A stretch of 64,000 bases of DNA from Punica granatum (lineage: Eukaryota > Streptophyta > Magnoliopsida > Myrtales > Lythraceae): assembly GCF_007655135.1 (NCBI RefSeq), contig NC_045130.1, positions 36,018,605 through 36,082,604 on the forward strand, given 5' to 3'. Within the stretch, counting starts at the first letter, position 1. Every line of letters starts with the position of its first letter. The translations under genes were made by a program, and so were the position numbers. Of the stretch, positions 22,348-32,690 are shown one piece after another. The notes beneath the pieces were generated by a model, which was not told where the DNA came from, did not search any database, and saw only the letters and a program-made list of their open reading frames with translations.

Positions 22348-24162
22348 TTAGGCCAGCCCGACAAGTTTCTCGCTGACCTCCCATAACTTCCTCGCCTTCT
22401 CAGCATCGCTGGCTTCTTTCGAGAGCTGGTTCTCGAAGGACGACGAATTGTTGTTCCAACTCCAGTAAACCCCCGATTTCTCCAAGCTAGGATCACTCAC
22501 GACCTGAATAACATCACAAAGATCGAAAATTTGTTCCCGGGCAATTGCAAAATCATACCACCATATTATATGAGGACAACTGCATATAAGTTCATCAAAC
22601 TCACCTGTGCAAGTCTTTTCCCTGCTTCCTCCTCGGAAACATAGCCTTTGGTTATGTACTTCTGGAAAGGCGGAAAGAGGAGCCTGAACAGGGGGATGTG
22701 CTCCCGGAACAGCCCCGTTGTGGCAATGCAACCTGGGTATAGAGATGCGAAGGTGATCCCAGTCTCCTCATGGTATCGCCGATGGAACTCCTGCATCGTG
22801 AGCATGTTGCAGACCTTGCTGTCTTTGTAGGCCTTTGCACCATCAAACTCTCCCCCATCAATCATCGGAGAGCTATTCACTCCATTCAGTCCCCCTGAGA
22901 GTCCCCTCAAGTCTCCCAAGTTTGCCTTTGGGGGCACGTTGCCTGCTAAGGTATTCGTGTTCCCTGAAACCAGCATTATGAATGAAAACCAACAAGCATC
23001 CGTTATGTCGCATCCAAGTGTAATTAGCAGTAATTTAAGACCACATATAAGGACCACATGGGACATCTATAGTTGAAAAGTAAACTATAAATTTGTCTTA
23101 ACCATGGGGGAGCATACCAGTAATAGACCCCACAATGATGAGCCGCTTCGTCCGAAAATCTGACTGCTTCAAATCATCAAGCAGCAACCTAGCGAGTAGG
23201 AAGTGGCCCAGGTGATTTGTCCCGACGCTGAGCTCAAACCCTTCAGCCGTGAAGGTCGGTGCCTTCGCAGTGGGCAAGTACACTGCAGCATTACACACGA
23301 GCACATCAAGCGGCCTCCCTGAGCGTCGGAAAGTATCTGCGAATTGCCGGATACTATCGAGTGAGGCAAGGTCCAGGTGCATCACAGTGTAGTTCTCCTT
23401 CACGATGCCAACTGATTTAGCTGCCTTCTCAGCCTTGAGAAAGTTCCTGCAAGCCATTATCACGTGCCATTCTCCGGTATCAGCCAAGGCCTTCGCCGTG
23501 GCCAGGCCCAGACCGGAAGAGGCTCCAGTAACGATCACTGTACCCTTCCTAAGAGTCTTCTTCTGCTGTGAAGTGGCCTCATCGACCGAAGGGGCTGCTG
23601 TAGCAGTTTGTGCTCTGATCGTTCCGACGGATAAGTCCCTTTTGCGACAATCCTGCAATGAAGCACACAGTCTTAGCCGCAATCAGTTCAGAGGACATCG
23701 CAACAAATCTAAAAAATCGACAGCAAAGCGGCAAAATTCATGTGATTTCAGCTCAGACAAACCTCGATCGGAGCCTACCTAGGCATTTTACAAAGCCACC
23801 AACTTTGGCTAAATCAAAACATGGCATGTTCAAGATTTCTGTTAGCCGGCATTTCAGGTATCAAGCTTATGCACTTCTATCAGAGGAGGGTCCTCTCCAT
23901 TCTCCAAATTGCAGAAAATTCATGAGACAGGAATGTATTACCTTAGCCGTGGCAGTGGATACAAAGTGAATCGATTCTCTGAACGAAACAGAAGCCTTCC
24001 CCTGTCAGTGCAATGGACTCACAAGAGTCAGCATAGAAATGAGAGAGAGACCCATCAGAGAGAAAGAAGGAACGGGCAAAAAAAGATCAGTAAAGGTAGA
24101 AGCTTTACTTCTTTATGTACTGATAAGGCCGAGGGAAGTGAGAGAGCTGCCCGGAGCGCCAT
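22348..24162 (-). CDS. POR: NADPH:protochlorophyllide oxidoreductase, chloroplast, 387 aa, five exons
   Basis: Exons 24162-24109, 24001-23942, 23652-23118, 22963-22605 and 22503-22348 join in phase. The enzyme reduces protochlorophyllide to chlorophyllide in light at plastid membranes, a late step of chlorophyll synthesis. The N-terminus ([20 protein letters not shown]) is a transit peptide spread over three exons. The mature part has the Rossmann motif VTGASSGLG (79-87), CNAAVYLP, the catalytic Tyr262 and Lys266 in [10 protein letters not shown], and the family stretch [14 protein letters not shown]. The C-terminus ends SEKLVGLA, as in other plant PORs. All landmarks are intact; the transit region is slightly short. 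A G-box lies 100 nt upstream. PORA, PORB and PORC cannot be told apart here; an ELMO gene elsewhere in the window recalls the PORC neighbourhood. Confidence 0.95.
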
Positions 24163-24259
24163 GACTGAAGGGTCGATTCAGCTTGCGAGTGTTCATGCAA
24201 AGTCTTTAATGGAGGGAGGGGGATAAGGGGGACCGTCGGAAGAGGGAGCTGACCTGTCT

Positions 24260-24269
24260 GCCACGTGGA
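24260..24269. promoter_or_regulatory. G-box upstream of the POR gene
   Basis: The palindrome CCACGTGG (core CACGTG at 24262-24267) lies about 100 nt upstream of the POR start codon. G-boxes bind bZIP factors such as HY5 and bHLH factors such as PIFs, both known to regulate POR and other photosynthesis genes. Function here is inferred. Confidence 0.5.
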
Positions 24270-24628
24270 CTTGTCGCAACCAATTACTGTCCGAGTTAAG
24301 GATTCCTCTTGATTATATGAACGGGCATGGACCCCACCCGGTCCGATTCAGCTCCAGAGCCTTCCAAGTGAATCATGGGCCGGGCCCAATAGACAGCCTT
24401 CTTCTAGTGGAGAGATGGGCCGTGGGCCCAAACATGTGAAGCTGTACTATAGCACGGGAAATTCTATGATGCAATTGCATTCGTTATGCGTGACAATAAC
24501 ACTCTTCGCGCGAAAACATATTCCATATGGTTTGCCATATAAGAACAACAGCCCATCATGTGCCTAACAACATAGCACTCGGAACTCTGCTGATCGTATG
24601 GACTTTATCTGAATTCTGAACTGTAGCT

Positions 24629-26904
24629 TAGGGGTGCAAGCGAGACGATATAGCTCGTAAACTGTTCGGGCTCGGCTCGGTAAAAGTTCGAGGTCGGCTC
24701 GGTCTTATCGATCTCGTGCCGAACCTAACAGTCTCACGAGCAGAGCTCAAGCATGGGTGTGCTCAGCTCGAGTGGCTCGCCAGCCTCATCGAGCCTGAGT
24801 ATATAGTATATTTATATAAATATTTTTTTAAAAAAATTGAAAAACTTTCCAAGCCCCAACTTTCGTAATTCCTTCGTTCAAGTTCAACTTCAGTCCATCT
24901 CTTTCCCTTCCTTTCTTGCAGCCGCTCGCAGTCGCACGTCTCCGATCTCCCAAGTCCTGAACCCTAGCCGCTTGCTGTCGCTCATGTCGTGAAGAGTTCT
25001 CATCCATGTGCACGATCTGCTGTGCTGCTGGAACTAGAATATTTTCATTTAAATTCCTACATGGGTCCTTGCCACTGAGCAAGATTGACAGATACAATAA
25101 GAGATCCGTGGAGGGATACTCCGATATCATTGTCATCCGGCATTTTGAAAGCGATGTTGCCAAACGAGCAGCGGCAACTGCTGGAATCCCGATTATCAAT
25201 GCAGGGGATGGTCCTGACTCCTGGGCAGCATCCAACTCAGGTAAAATTTCATTTCTTTCCACGTGAAATATGTTTCATAAGGAGGTACCATGCCGTGAAG
25301 ATTACTCTCCAAATTACTTTTCAGCATATGTCTGCAACATTTGGTGCTCGGAAGAAGGCACTCATTATTTTGTTTGCCAATTGATGAAGTGCTTTTGTAC
25401 ATGTGACGAGTTAGTTTCTCTCAGTTGTGATGACCAACTTTGCTTGATCCATTGTGTTTGAATGAAATATATGTATGAACTTCTTTCGCCCTCTATCTCA
25501 AATCTTGCTTCTGATTATGAACTTGTGAATCAGGCTCTGCTAGATGTGTACACAATTGAAAGGGAGATGGGGAAACTAGATGGTATTAAAGTCACACTGG
25601 TAGGAGATCTTGCTAATGGTAGGACAGTCTGCTCGCTCGCCTATTTGCTTTCCAATTACAAGGATGTAAAGATATATTTCGTCTCTCCCGATGTTGTCAA
25701 AATGAAGTTCAGAAGTATACAACTATTCTCCTTGAGTTCATCGGCCCTCAATCATTCAAGGGTCTTCCTTCTATTGTCCACAACAGATTTAGAATGATCA
25801 TTTCATGGTTTACGAAGTCATGATGTATTCTTGTTTAGGATGATATAAAAGATTATTTGACATCAATGGGAGTGGAATGGGAATAGAGCTCCGACCTACT
25901 TGAGGTGGCGTCTAAGTGTGATGTTGTTTATCAAACTCGAATTCAACGGGAACGATTCACGGAGAGGCCTGACCTTTATGAGGAGGCTCGGGGCAAGTAT
26001 ATCGTAGACAAGGGTGTTCTCGATGCAATGCAGCAGCATGCGGTGGTTACGCACCCGCTCCCAAGGCTCAACGAGGTAAGAATGTTGTGTTGTCTCGTTT
26101 TGTAATCTGTACTGCTTATGACTTAGCCCGTCTTCTGTACGAAAGAAAATCAGACTCTTGCACTGGGATTGCCATTCATTTAGGTGTAGATTTCTTCCAC
26201 TGCCGTGTATGAACATGATATTATCGGTATGATGCAAAGAAAAACTGAATGGACCCTTTGAGTGTACGTCGTACTTTCTGGTCATTGATACTCCATGCAT
26301 ATATTTAGACGTGTTGTTTTGCGATATTTTGGTAGATCACTGTGGACGTAGATGCGGACCCGAGGGCAGCCTACTTCAGACAAGCAAAGAACGGTCTGTC
26401 CATTAGGATCGCTCTACTGAAGCTCCTCCTCATCGGCTGTTGAAGTATTGGATATTCGATCCGTTCGAAATTTTGTCATTGATATATTCTGGAAATGGTT
26501 ATGACCATCTAAATATTTGTGATTGAGGTCCTACTGCCGAGAACTGCTGTCATATGTTTGTTAGCGAACGTCTTGAAATTATTATTATTATTTTTTTATT
26601 TTATTAAAATTTTCTACAATTCAAGCCAAACTGAATGGGCTGAGGCCATGTAAAGCAGATTTTTGCTGCCAAAAGACGAGCCTGAGTCGAGCTCGAGCCC
26701 ATCGAGCCTATTGAGCCCGGCCTTGAAGAGCCGAGCTCGAGCCCATCGAGCTTATTGAGCCTGGCCTTAAGGAGGCGAGCTCGAGCTCGCCTCTCTAGGC
26801 TCGATCGAACTCGAGCCAAGCTCGAGCCCGGGCTTTCACTTTCGAGCCGAGCTTCCAGCCCCTTGAGTTCTGGCTCGGCTTGGCTTGGCTCGATTACACC
26901 CCTA
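24629..26904. mobile_element. hAT-like non-autonomous transposon carrying a captured gene fragment, 2.28 kb
   Basis: The left end reads TAGGGGTGCAAGCGAG and the right end, on the other strand, TAGGGGTGTAATCGAG, giving short terminal inverted repeats. The flanking octamers, CTGTAGCT (24621-24628) and CGGTCGCT (26905-26912), match at 6 of 8 positions, as expected for an aged 8-bp hAT target-site duplication. Both subterminal regions are rich in gctcgagc-type direct and inverted repeats, a usual hAT feature. No transposase frame is present. Between about 25085 and 26443 the element holds exons and introns of an aspartate carbamoyltransferase gene, and the 24900-25030 part resembles another gene's leader (aaccctagccgc). 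This is the Pack-type arrangement of captured gene pieces. Confidence 0.7.
25085..26443 (+). pseudogene. PYRB: Aspartate carbamoyltransferase (PYRB) 3' fragment, broken
   Basis: Aspartate carbamoyltransferase makes N-carbamoyl-aspartate in plastid pyrimidine synthesis. Only the region from about DTIR onward is present, in four exon-like blocks: about 25085-25240, 25534-25707, 25839-26075 and 26336-26443, with family motifs [57 protein letters not shown] and [16 protein letters not shown]. Breaks seen: a frame change before VEGYSDI; a short duplication (tcctgac/tcctg near 25212-25223) that shifts the frame just before the HPTQ substrate-binding motif; loss of the GT donor after 25707; and TAG at 25884-25886 in the third block. 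The N-terminal carbamoyl-phosphate domain start and the transit peptide are missing. It cannot encode a working enzyme. It lies inside the hAT-like element. Confidence 0.85.
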
Positions 26905-29900
26905 CGGTCGCTGTCTCATTTGACTGTTCCAAACCGGTATGAGGTTACCATAAGCCTAGACAATCTACAAGCAGCTAGGCCCTTTCTCTCTTGTTTTATC
27001 CCTGAATTTTTGTTCAGCTTTATTTTGGGAATGTCACTTGAATATCCTGCCACCTCCCCAAGGTTTGTAAATGAGCTTAATATATGATAAGCAATAACAA
27101 ACTCAATAAGATTGCCGGTTAAAAAGTGCGACTTCATTGCATAATTTCAAGTTTAAATTACCTTCGGGTTCAAATCAACGCAGAAATTATGTAAAAAAAT
27201 TCTTTATTGAGCCACCCGTACAACCAATGACTGGACTTATCTATCCCTTATTTGCAAGGTATTCATGTGTACGATAAAATTAGTCGGATGAAATCTGAAA
27301 AACTCTCTTAATAAAAAAAGGAGAGAGAGAGAAAAAGAAGCAATAATAAATCTCAGTTTTTTTTTAAAAAAAATCAATTTATGACTCGTCACCAAATCAA
27401 TATTGACTAGGAAATAATTTGTTTTATGTTTCAGTTGTCTACGAGGACGGGTCATTCTCTCTTCAAAGACATATTTATGTATTTTAGTCAACGAACGTGG
27501 TTTTTCTGCCAATGCAAACTCTGTTTAAATGCCCTTCTCTCGTTGAGGTATCTATTTCGAAACAAATTTTTTTTAGGGTAATTTGGATGACATATTTGAA
27601 CTAATCTGAAATCTTAAAATTTTTCAAAATCTAAAACGTTCGAACCTTTTTTTTTTTTTGGTTGAGGATTAACATCACATACAATCGTACACAGAAAAAA
27701 AGAAAGAAAGAAAGATTTTTATGAATTGAATGATCAATTCAAGGCTCTTGCTACATTTGATATAAGAGAGCTAACGTAGTACTAAGCGAGCTAATGGTAT
27801 CTTTCCTCATCTCCTCGTCTCGCCATTTATATATCCGACACCACTTTAAAGGATTGCAATACGACGTCAAAGGTATGAAAAAATACCATTCGTGTAGCAA
27901 AGCGATTTTTGAGGTACTGGCGTATTATATATCTTTATGATGAATCGCGGCAATTACCTGCTGCCGTTTCATCGTTCCGTGAAAGTTAACGGAAAAATCT
28001 TCTATGTTGGATTATATTCCGATGAACCTTCCACATTGTATGCTTCCTGCCACACCTAATGGCTGATATCCGCAGTGCCGTCGGGAATAAGAAATTGCAG
28101 GAGAAGAGATAGACCTGATCTCAGGGCCGGTGCCTCCCCCTGGGCCCCCCGCCCTCCCCTCCAATCCCTTTTATTGCAGTCAACATTTTCTACCTTTCTC
28201 TCCAACCTCTCCCATTCTAACATGCAATATCCCTATCTTTTCAGCAGTGTAATATGATATTCGAAAATTTAATTGTCTTAAATTAATCAGTTCAAACCGG
28301 ATTGATCTATTTAAAGGTAAAAACATTTAAGGGTAAACCACTTCTAATGTAAATTTTTTTTCCATTCATAAGAATCTAATTCGAGACTTTATTTAAGGAG
28401 AATATGTATCGAATTATTTAAATTGATTTCTATTGGTGCAATATCCCTATTTTTGGCTCACTTTATTCTCTCAATTTTTCTTTTTTGGCAGATGGGACAA
28501 GTGTTACCTCGTCTTTGCATTTTATATTTTTATCGATTTTTCCCATATAATTCTAATTCATTAGCTGAAACTAATTTCTAATTGAGATCATCTTAACTTG
28601 GCGAGTTAAGTCGTTGGCACTTTGAATGGGTTCCAAATTTCTCTATTACAGGTAAAGTCCGCTTATATATATGGAGAAAAAACACCTGGTAAAGAGTGCA
28701 ATTTTGAGTTTGTACTTACTTCTTTTGCTATCAATAAAATTCAATACTTATGTATAAAAAAATCAGATAATTTAAAAATTTTAGATTCGATTCTCGTGCT
28801 GAAATATCTATACCCTCTTTGTTATGTTTCTTATTTTCTTATACTAAATCTAATGGCTTGTTTGGTTTTAAAGTAGAATTTTAAAATTATATTTTAACTT
28901 AATTATACTCATAACAAAATAAAATATCTTATACAAAGTCAAAGGATGAGTCTCATTTATACCACTCTTTTTCAAAATCTGATTTTAAAATCATAATTTG
29001 AAACTAAACGCAACATAAGAATATCTTTGGTAATAAAAAATAATTACTTATATAAAATATAATTTATCAACTACGTCACGTCTCTTAATTAATTTCAAGT
29101 CATTATCTTTAAAATATCTTCTAAAGGTGAAAGGGGGAAAAAAACAAAGGGAGAAACAAAACCACTTTTCCTAATAGTAGATTCCCATATGGAACTATCG
29201 GTTGTGTGCATCCACGAGTTACCCAATATTTTTGTCTCATGAACAGAAAAAAAAAAATGTCCCTCTCCCCGAAGTTGTCTTTCACTTTTCCCTACTTTCT
29301 TTTACTTTTGTTTTACAAAGAAAATGCAGAATTAATATAATAAAATAAAAATTTTAAATAGTTAATAAATGGATATGGATAGTCACACAAAAATATCGAA
29401 CAGAAGTATCGAACTTTCAACCTCTAGAAATGAAAGAATTAGAACAATGAAGGACTGAAGTATTAGAACTATACCATGGCGTAGCATGTAGTTGATAGTG
29501 CAAGTTTGATCCACAGTACATAATTCCGATGACGAGAAAAGGACACTACTAATATAAGGTATGATCATTACAGAGATAACTAAGGTACACAACGAAGATG
29601 CAACCGGTACATCAATTGAGCTGAGGGAGAAGCAGATCATAAAAATGCCGCCTTCTTCGCATCGCAGCCATAAGATAGATCGGAGTTACCTAATTAAGGA
29701 GCCCTGCCAAGAAGACTGTCGAAAAAATGTGCAGCCCTTCTTGCAGCAGAAATTAGGCTAATGAAAGTGAAGGCACGGGTTGTTTTTTTTCCCTAAAGAG
29801 TCCTCAACCCGTTAAAAGATCTAAGGTCTAACTGTATATTAACTGACTGTTATTCACACGGAAACCAGGATTATTTGGGCACGTAGAACCTCGATCATCT

Positions 29901-29919
29901 CGATCCTTCCGGATGAAGT
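26905..29919. other. Intergenic region, AT-rich, repeat-bearing
   Basis: About 3 kb without a convincing gene. It contains a Tourist-like MITE (28854-29015), SINE-like fragments near 28600-28850 and 29320-29490, and a stretch near 28345-28430 like one at 7985-8070. The final part is the 3' flank of the ERF gene. Confidence 0.6.
28854..29015. mobile_element. Tourist-like MITE, short copy (162 bp)
   Basis: The ends read TGGCTTGTTTGGTTTTAAAG and, on the other strand, TGTTGCGTTTAGTTTCAAAT. A TAA flanks both sides (28851-28853 and 29016-29018), the 3-bp duplication expected for PIF/Harbinger elements. It contains one copy of the internal unit with cttatacaaagtcaaagg, where the longer relatives have two. 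Confidence 0.75.
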
Positions 29920-31158
29920 CTATGCTGGACCGGAACGAGATGGTGAATCTGAGCTTGAGCTTTCCTCCTCCTTGTGAACGTCAGAGCTCTTCGAAGGCTC
30001 CTGGTTCGGGTTTCTGGGACGGAGGTGGGACTGCAATAGGAAACTATTGGCTGTATCCAAATCGTCCCAAACTGGACTTCCAGGGCCCCATCCAGCCGAA
30101 ATCGCGTTACACCAAGCCTCCGCCATTTCCTCCCACGCCGCTTCCCGTGGTCTCGAACCCGTTCCCCCTTCCCCTCCTCCTGATCTAGAAGTGGACTCCA
30201 CGACTTCCACGCTTGGTCCAGCTCCTGACTCCTTGCTGCGACCATCTTCTTCAGAATTCGGTATAGGACCCAGGGTTGGGGGCGAGGGCGAGGTGAAACT
30301 CGGAGCTGTGGATCCTGCTTCAGCTTGTCCTCTATTTCGGAAATGTTCGGGGAAGTTTAGCTTCGCGTTCGCTCCTCTCAGCCTGAAGGCCTCCCGGTCA
30401 TAAGCCAATGCAGCATCTTCTGCTGTATCGAAAGTTCCGAGCCAGAGCCGGTTCCTGTTCCGAGGGAGCCGAATCTCGGCCACCCATTTGCCCCAGTGCC
30501 GCTGCCTCACTCCTCGGTAGAGCTTTGTCGTGTGAATAGGCTGCAATGGGGGCCTCGAACCTTGTTCCGACCTGCTTGTAGTGGCCGAGGCTGTACTTCC
30601 TCTCGGGCTTAAGTTCAGGGCGTTGCTCCAGTATCGCAGAAGCTGCTGCTGTTGGAGAGAACCCGGTTCCATGCCGAAGAATGGCTGATAGTTAATGTTC
30701 CCCTGCTGGGGAGTGAAAGAAATCATCTGCTGTGGATTCTGAGGTTGTTGTTGTTGGAACAGAGGAAACGCCGATGGTGAAGTTCGGAATTGGTGCGGCA
30801 ATTGTACATGCTGGGGAGACGTACCAGACGTAAAAGGGAGCGATAATCTCGAGGCAGGAGAGGACGATGACAGAGCAGGAAACGCGGAAGATTGAGTCGG
30901 GCGCTCTATTCTTTCGGGGCTGCGGATCTTCTTGAGAGGCCTAGCTGCCATGGAAGCATCGGTAAAAGCCGAGCTCCATTGCTCCCCTGCCTCCATGCTA
31001 AAATCGAGATCCTTCCCTTTGCTGCTCTGGGAGTCACCGGTCCTTCCTGTTTCTGTTGCCTTTTGCTCCTCCTCGATGCCCTTTCCTGTTTCCCTGCTTT
31101 TATCTGCATCCATCAATGGCGAAAATACGGCCTTCCAATGAAGGCAACCCGAAGACAA
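29920..31158 (-). CDS. ERF053: AP2/ERF transcription factor, ERF053/ERF054 type (DREB A-6), 412 aa, intronless
   Basis: A single open frame with one AP2 domain at about residues 213-271 ([51 protein letters not shown]), which binds GCC-box or DRE promoter elements in the nucleus. Outside the domain are the subgroup motifs [21 protein letters not shown] and, near the C-terminus, [20 protein letters not shown] followed by VWDDLD, all remembered from Arabidopsis ERF053/ERF054. A basic stretch (RPLKKIRSP, 73-81) may help nuclear entry. The N-terminal half is rich in Q, S and P. The start at 31158 is the first ATG; the internal ATG at 31113 (MDADKSRE) looks more like family starts and could be the real one. 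ERF053 in Arabidopsis acts in drought response and is a target of RGLG ubiquitin ligases; that role is inherited knowledge only. Confidence 0.92.
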   Translation of the reverse strand: MSSGCLHWKAVFSPLMDADKSRETGKGIEEEQKATETGRTGDSQSSKGKDLDFSMEAGEQWSSAFTDASMAARPLKKIRSPERIERPTQSSAFPALSSSSPASRLSLPFTSGTSPQHVQLPHQFRTSPSAFPLFQQQQPQNPQQMISFTPQQGNINYQPFFGMEPGSLQQQQLLRYWSNALNLSPRGSTASATTSRSEQGSRPPLQPIHTTKLYRGVRQRHWGKWVAEIRLPRNRNRLWLGTFDTAEDAALAYDREAFRLRGANAKLNFPEHFRNRGQAEAGSTAPSFTSPSPPTLGPIPNSEEDGRSKESGAGPSVEVVESTSRSGGGEGGTGSRPREAAWEEMAEAWCNAISAGWGPGSPVWDDLDTANSFLLQSHLRPRNPNQEPSKSSDVHKEEESSSSDSPSRSGPA

Positions 31159-31492
31159 TCAGGGACGAAAGCGGGGGAAACTTATGGGAGAGCAGAGGAG
31201 AAACACGGCAGGTGTGTGCTTTCGGACAGAAACAGATGATGTTTTATCAATGCACTCTTGGAAGGAAGAGAATATTCGTAAGCTCTGTTATTGGTAATGT
31301 GTCGAATCCACAACACGAGATAGATGGGGCCCTCCTGACCGCCCCCAGTTAAATTCCTTTGACCATGTCATTTTATAATACCTCAAAATTATATAATTAT
31401 CAGAAAAATATTAGGCGAGTATTACTCACCTTTACTTAATATATTTGTGGGTCTAACATATTTTAAAATTTAGGTTATTAATTAGTCATTTT

Positions 31493-31641
31493 TTCGGTAA
31501 TAAGCGAGACGCATAGACCTTATACAATGCAATGAAATAAATCTAAATTTAGGGGTACATAAGTCCTACTGATAAGGATCGAACTCATGACCTCTTGGTT
31601 TCGGGAGGTGCTTTGTATCACTACACCAAAACCCATTCCTC
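31493..31641 (-). mobile_element. SINE-like retroposon with 17-bp target-site duplication
   Basis: The copy is bounded by perfect direct repeats TATTAATTAGTCATTTT at 31476-31492 and 31642-31658. Read on the minus strand it starts with tRNA-like sequence (tggtgtagtgatacaaag, then a B-box-like gttcgatcc region) and ends near a T/A-rich tail. A long duplication and tRNA-like head are the marks of a SINE moved by target-primed reverse transcription. Confidence 0.75.
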
Positions 31642-32029
31642 TATTAATTAGTCATTTTGTGTTACTCATCGAATGTTGTTGAATATCTCAGTAAAGCAAG
31701 ATATTTTTCTAACTCATCTCTACTTCTTCAAAGTTATTGCCGAAGGTAGCATGTAAAGGTCCAAGATCACTTGGTTTCTAATCGGTGGCTGGTTCCCGTA
31801 AGATAATCTGATAACTCATCTCTGATTCATCTAGGTTACTGTTGTAAGTGGTTGTTTAGTGGTTCTAAGAGCACTTCCATGTGATTTGGTTATCTCAATT
31901 CTTAGATTTGAATTTCTTCTATGCATTTTTCTTAATACATATGTGCTAGAAGGGTGCTCTTCGGGTCTGAGCTCAAGCCTTGCCAGCTTCCATGAACTAT
32001 ATTGTGCCTTTGGTTCTTTTTTGGAGAAA

Positions 32030-32690
32030 AGTGCAAAAATATCATCGTGATTTGGGGTCGAGATAAATTGCGCAATGTGCTTTTATTAGGGATAATTAAT
32101 CTCCGTGCGGAGTACTCCGTTAGCCATGGGAGATTATGACGTTGGTTTTTTTTTTTCATTTTTAATTCTCAATTTTTAGCCTTTTAATCATTTTGGTTCT
32201 AAATCTTTTTTCTTTTATAATTTCTATCCTCAACTTTTAATTTTTTTTCATTTTAGTCCTAAAAAGAAAATCGAAAGGGAAGAAGGGGTCGGGGCCGCCA
32301 ATCGGCGACCCCAATCCTTCCACCGAGGTTGCCGGTACCCACGGAGATTGCCAATGTCCTCCGTGGGTACCGACGACCTCGGTGGAGGGGTTGGGGTCGT
32401 CAATTGGCGGCCCCAACCCTCGAATCGACTGGGGTTGCCTCCTTTCCTTTCAATTTTTTTTCTAGGACTAAAATGAAAAAAAATGAAAAGTTGAGAATAA
32501 AAATGATAAAAGAAAAAAGATTTAGAACTAAAATGATTAAAATGTTAAAAATTGAGGATTAAAAATGAAAAAAATTAACTTCATAACTCCCTATTGCTAA
32601 CGGAGTACACCACGGGAAGATTAATTGTTCATAACAAAAGTATATGGTGCAATTTGTCATGACCTCAAATCATAAGAGAGGCTTTTGTAA
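32030..32690. mobile_element. Foldback element with long inverted arms, about 660 bp
   Basis: The left arm (gtgcaaaaat... tgatttggggtc, then ttaatctcc, ggagtactccgttagc, and a T-rich block) is mirrored by the right arm (gctaacggagtac... gacctcaaatca). The centre (about 32285-32440) is a GC-rich hairpin with ggtacccacgg / ccgtgggtacc and ccaccgagg / cctcggtgg. No coding capacity. Style resembles Mutator-like foldback MITEs; no target duplication identified. Confidence 0.8.
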
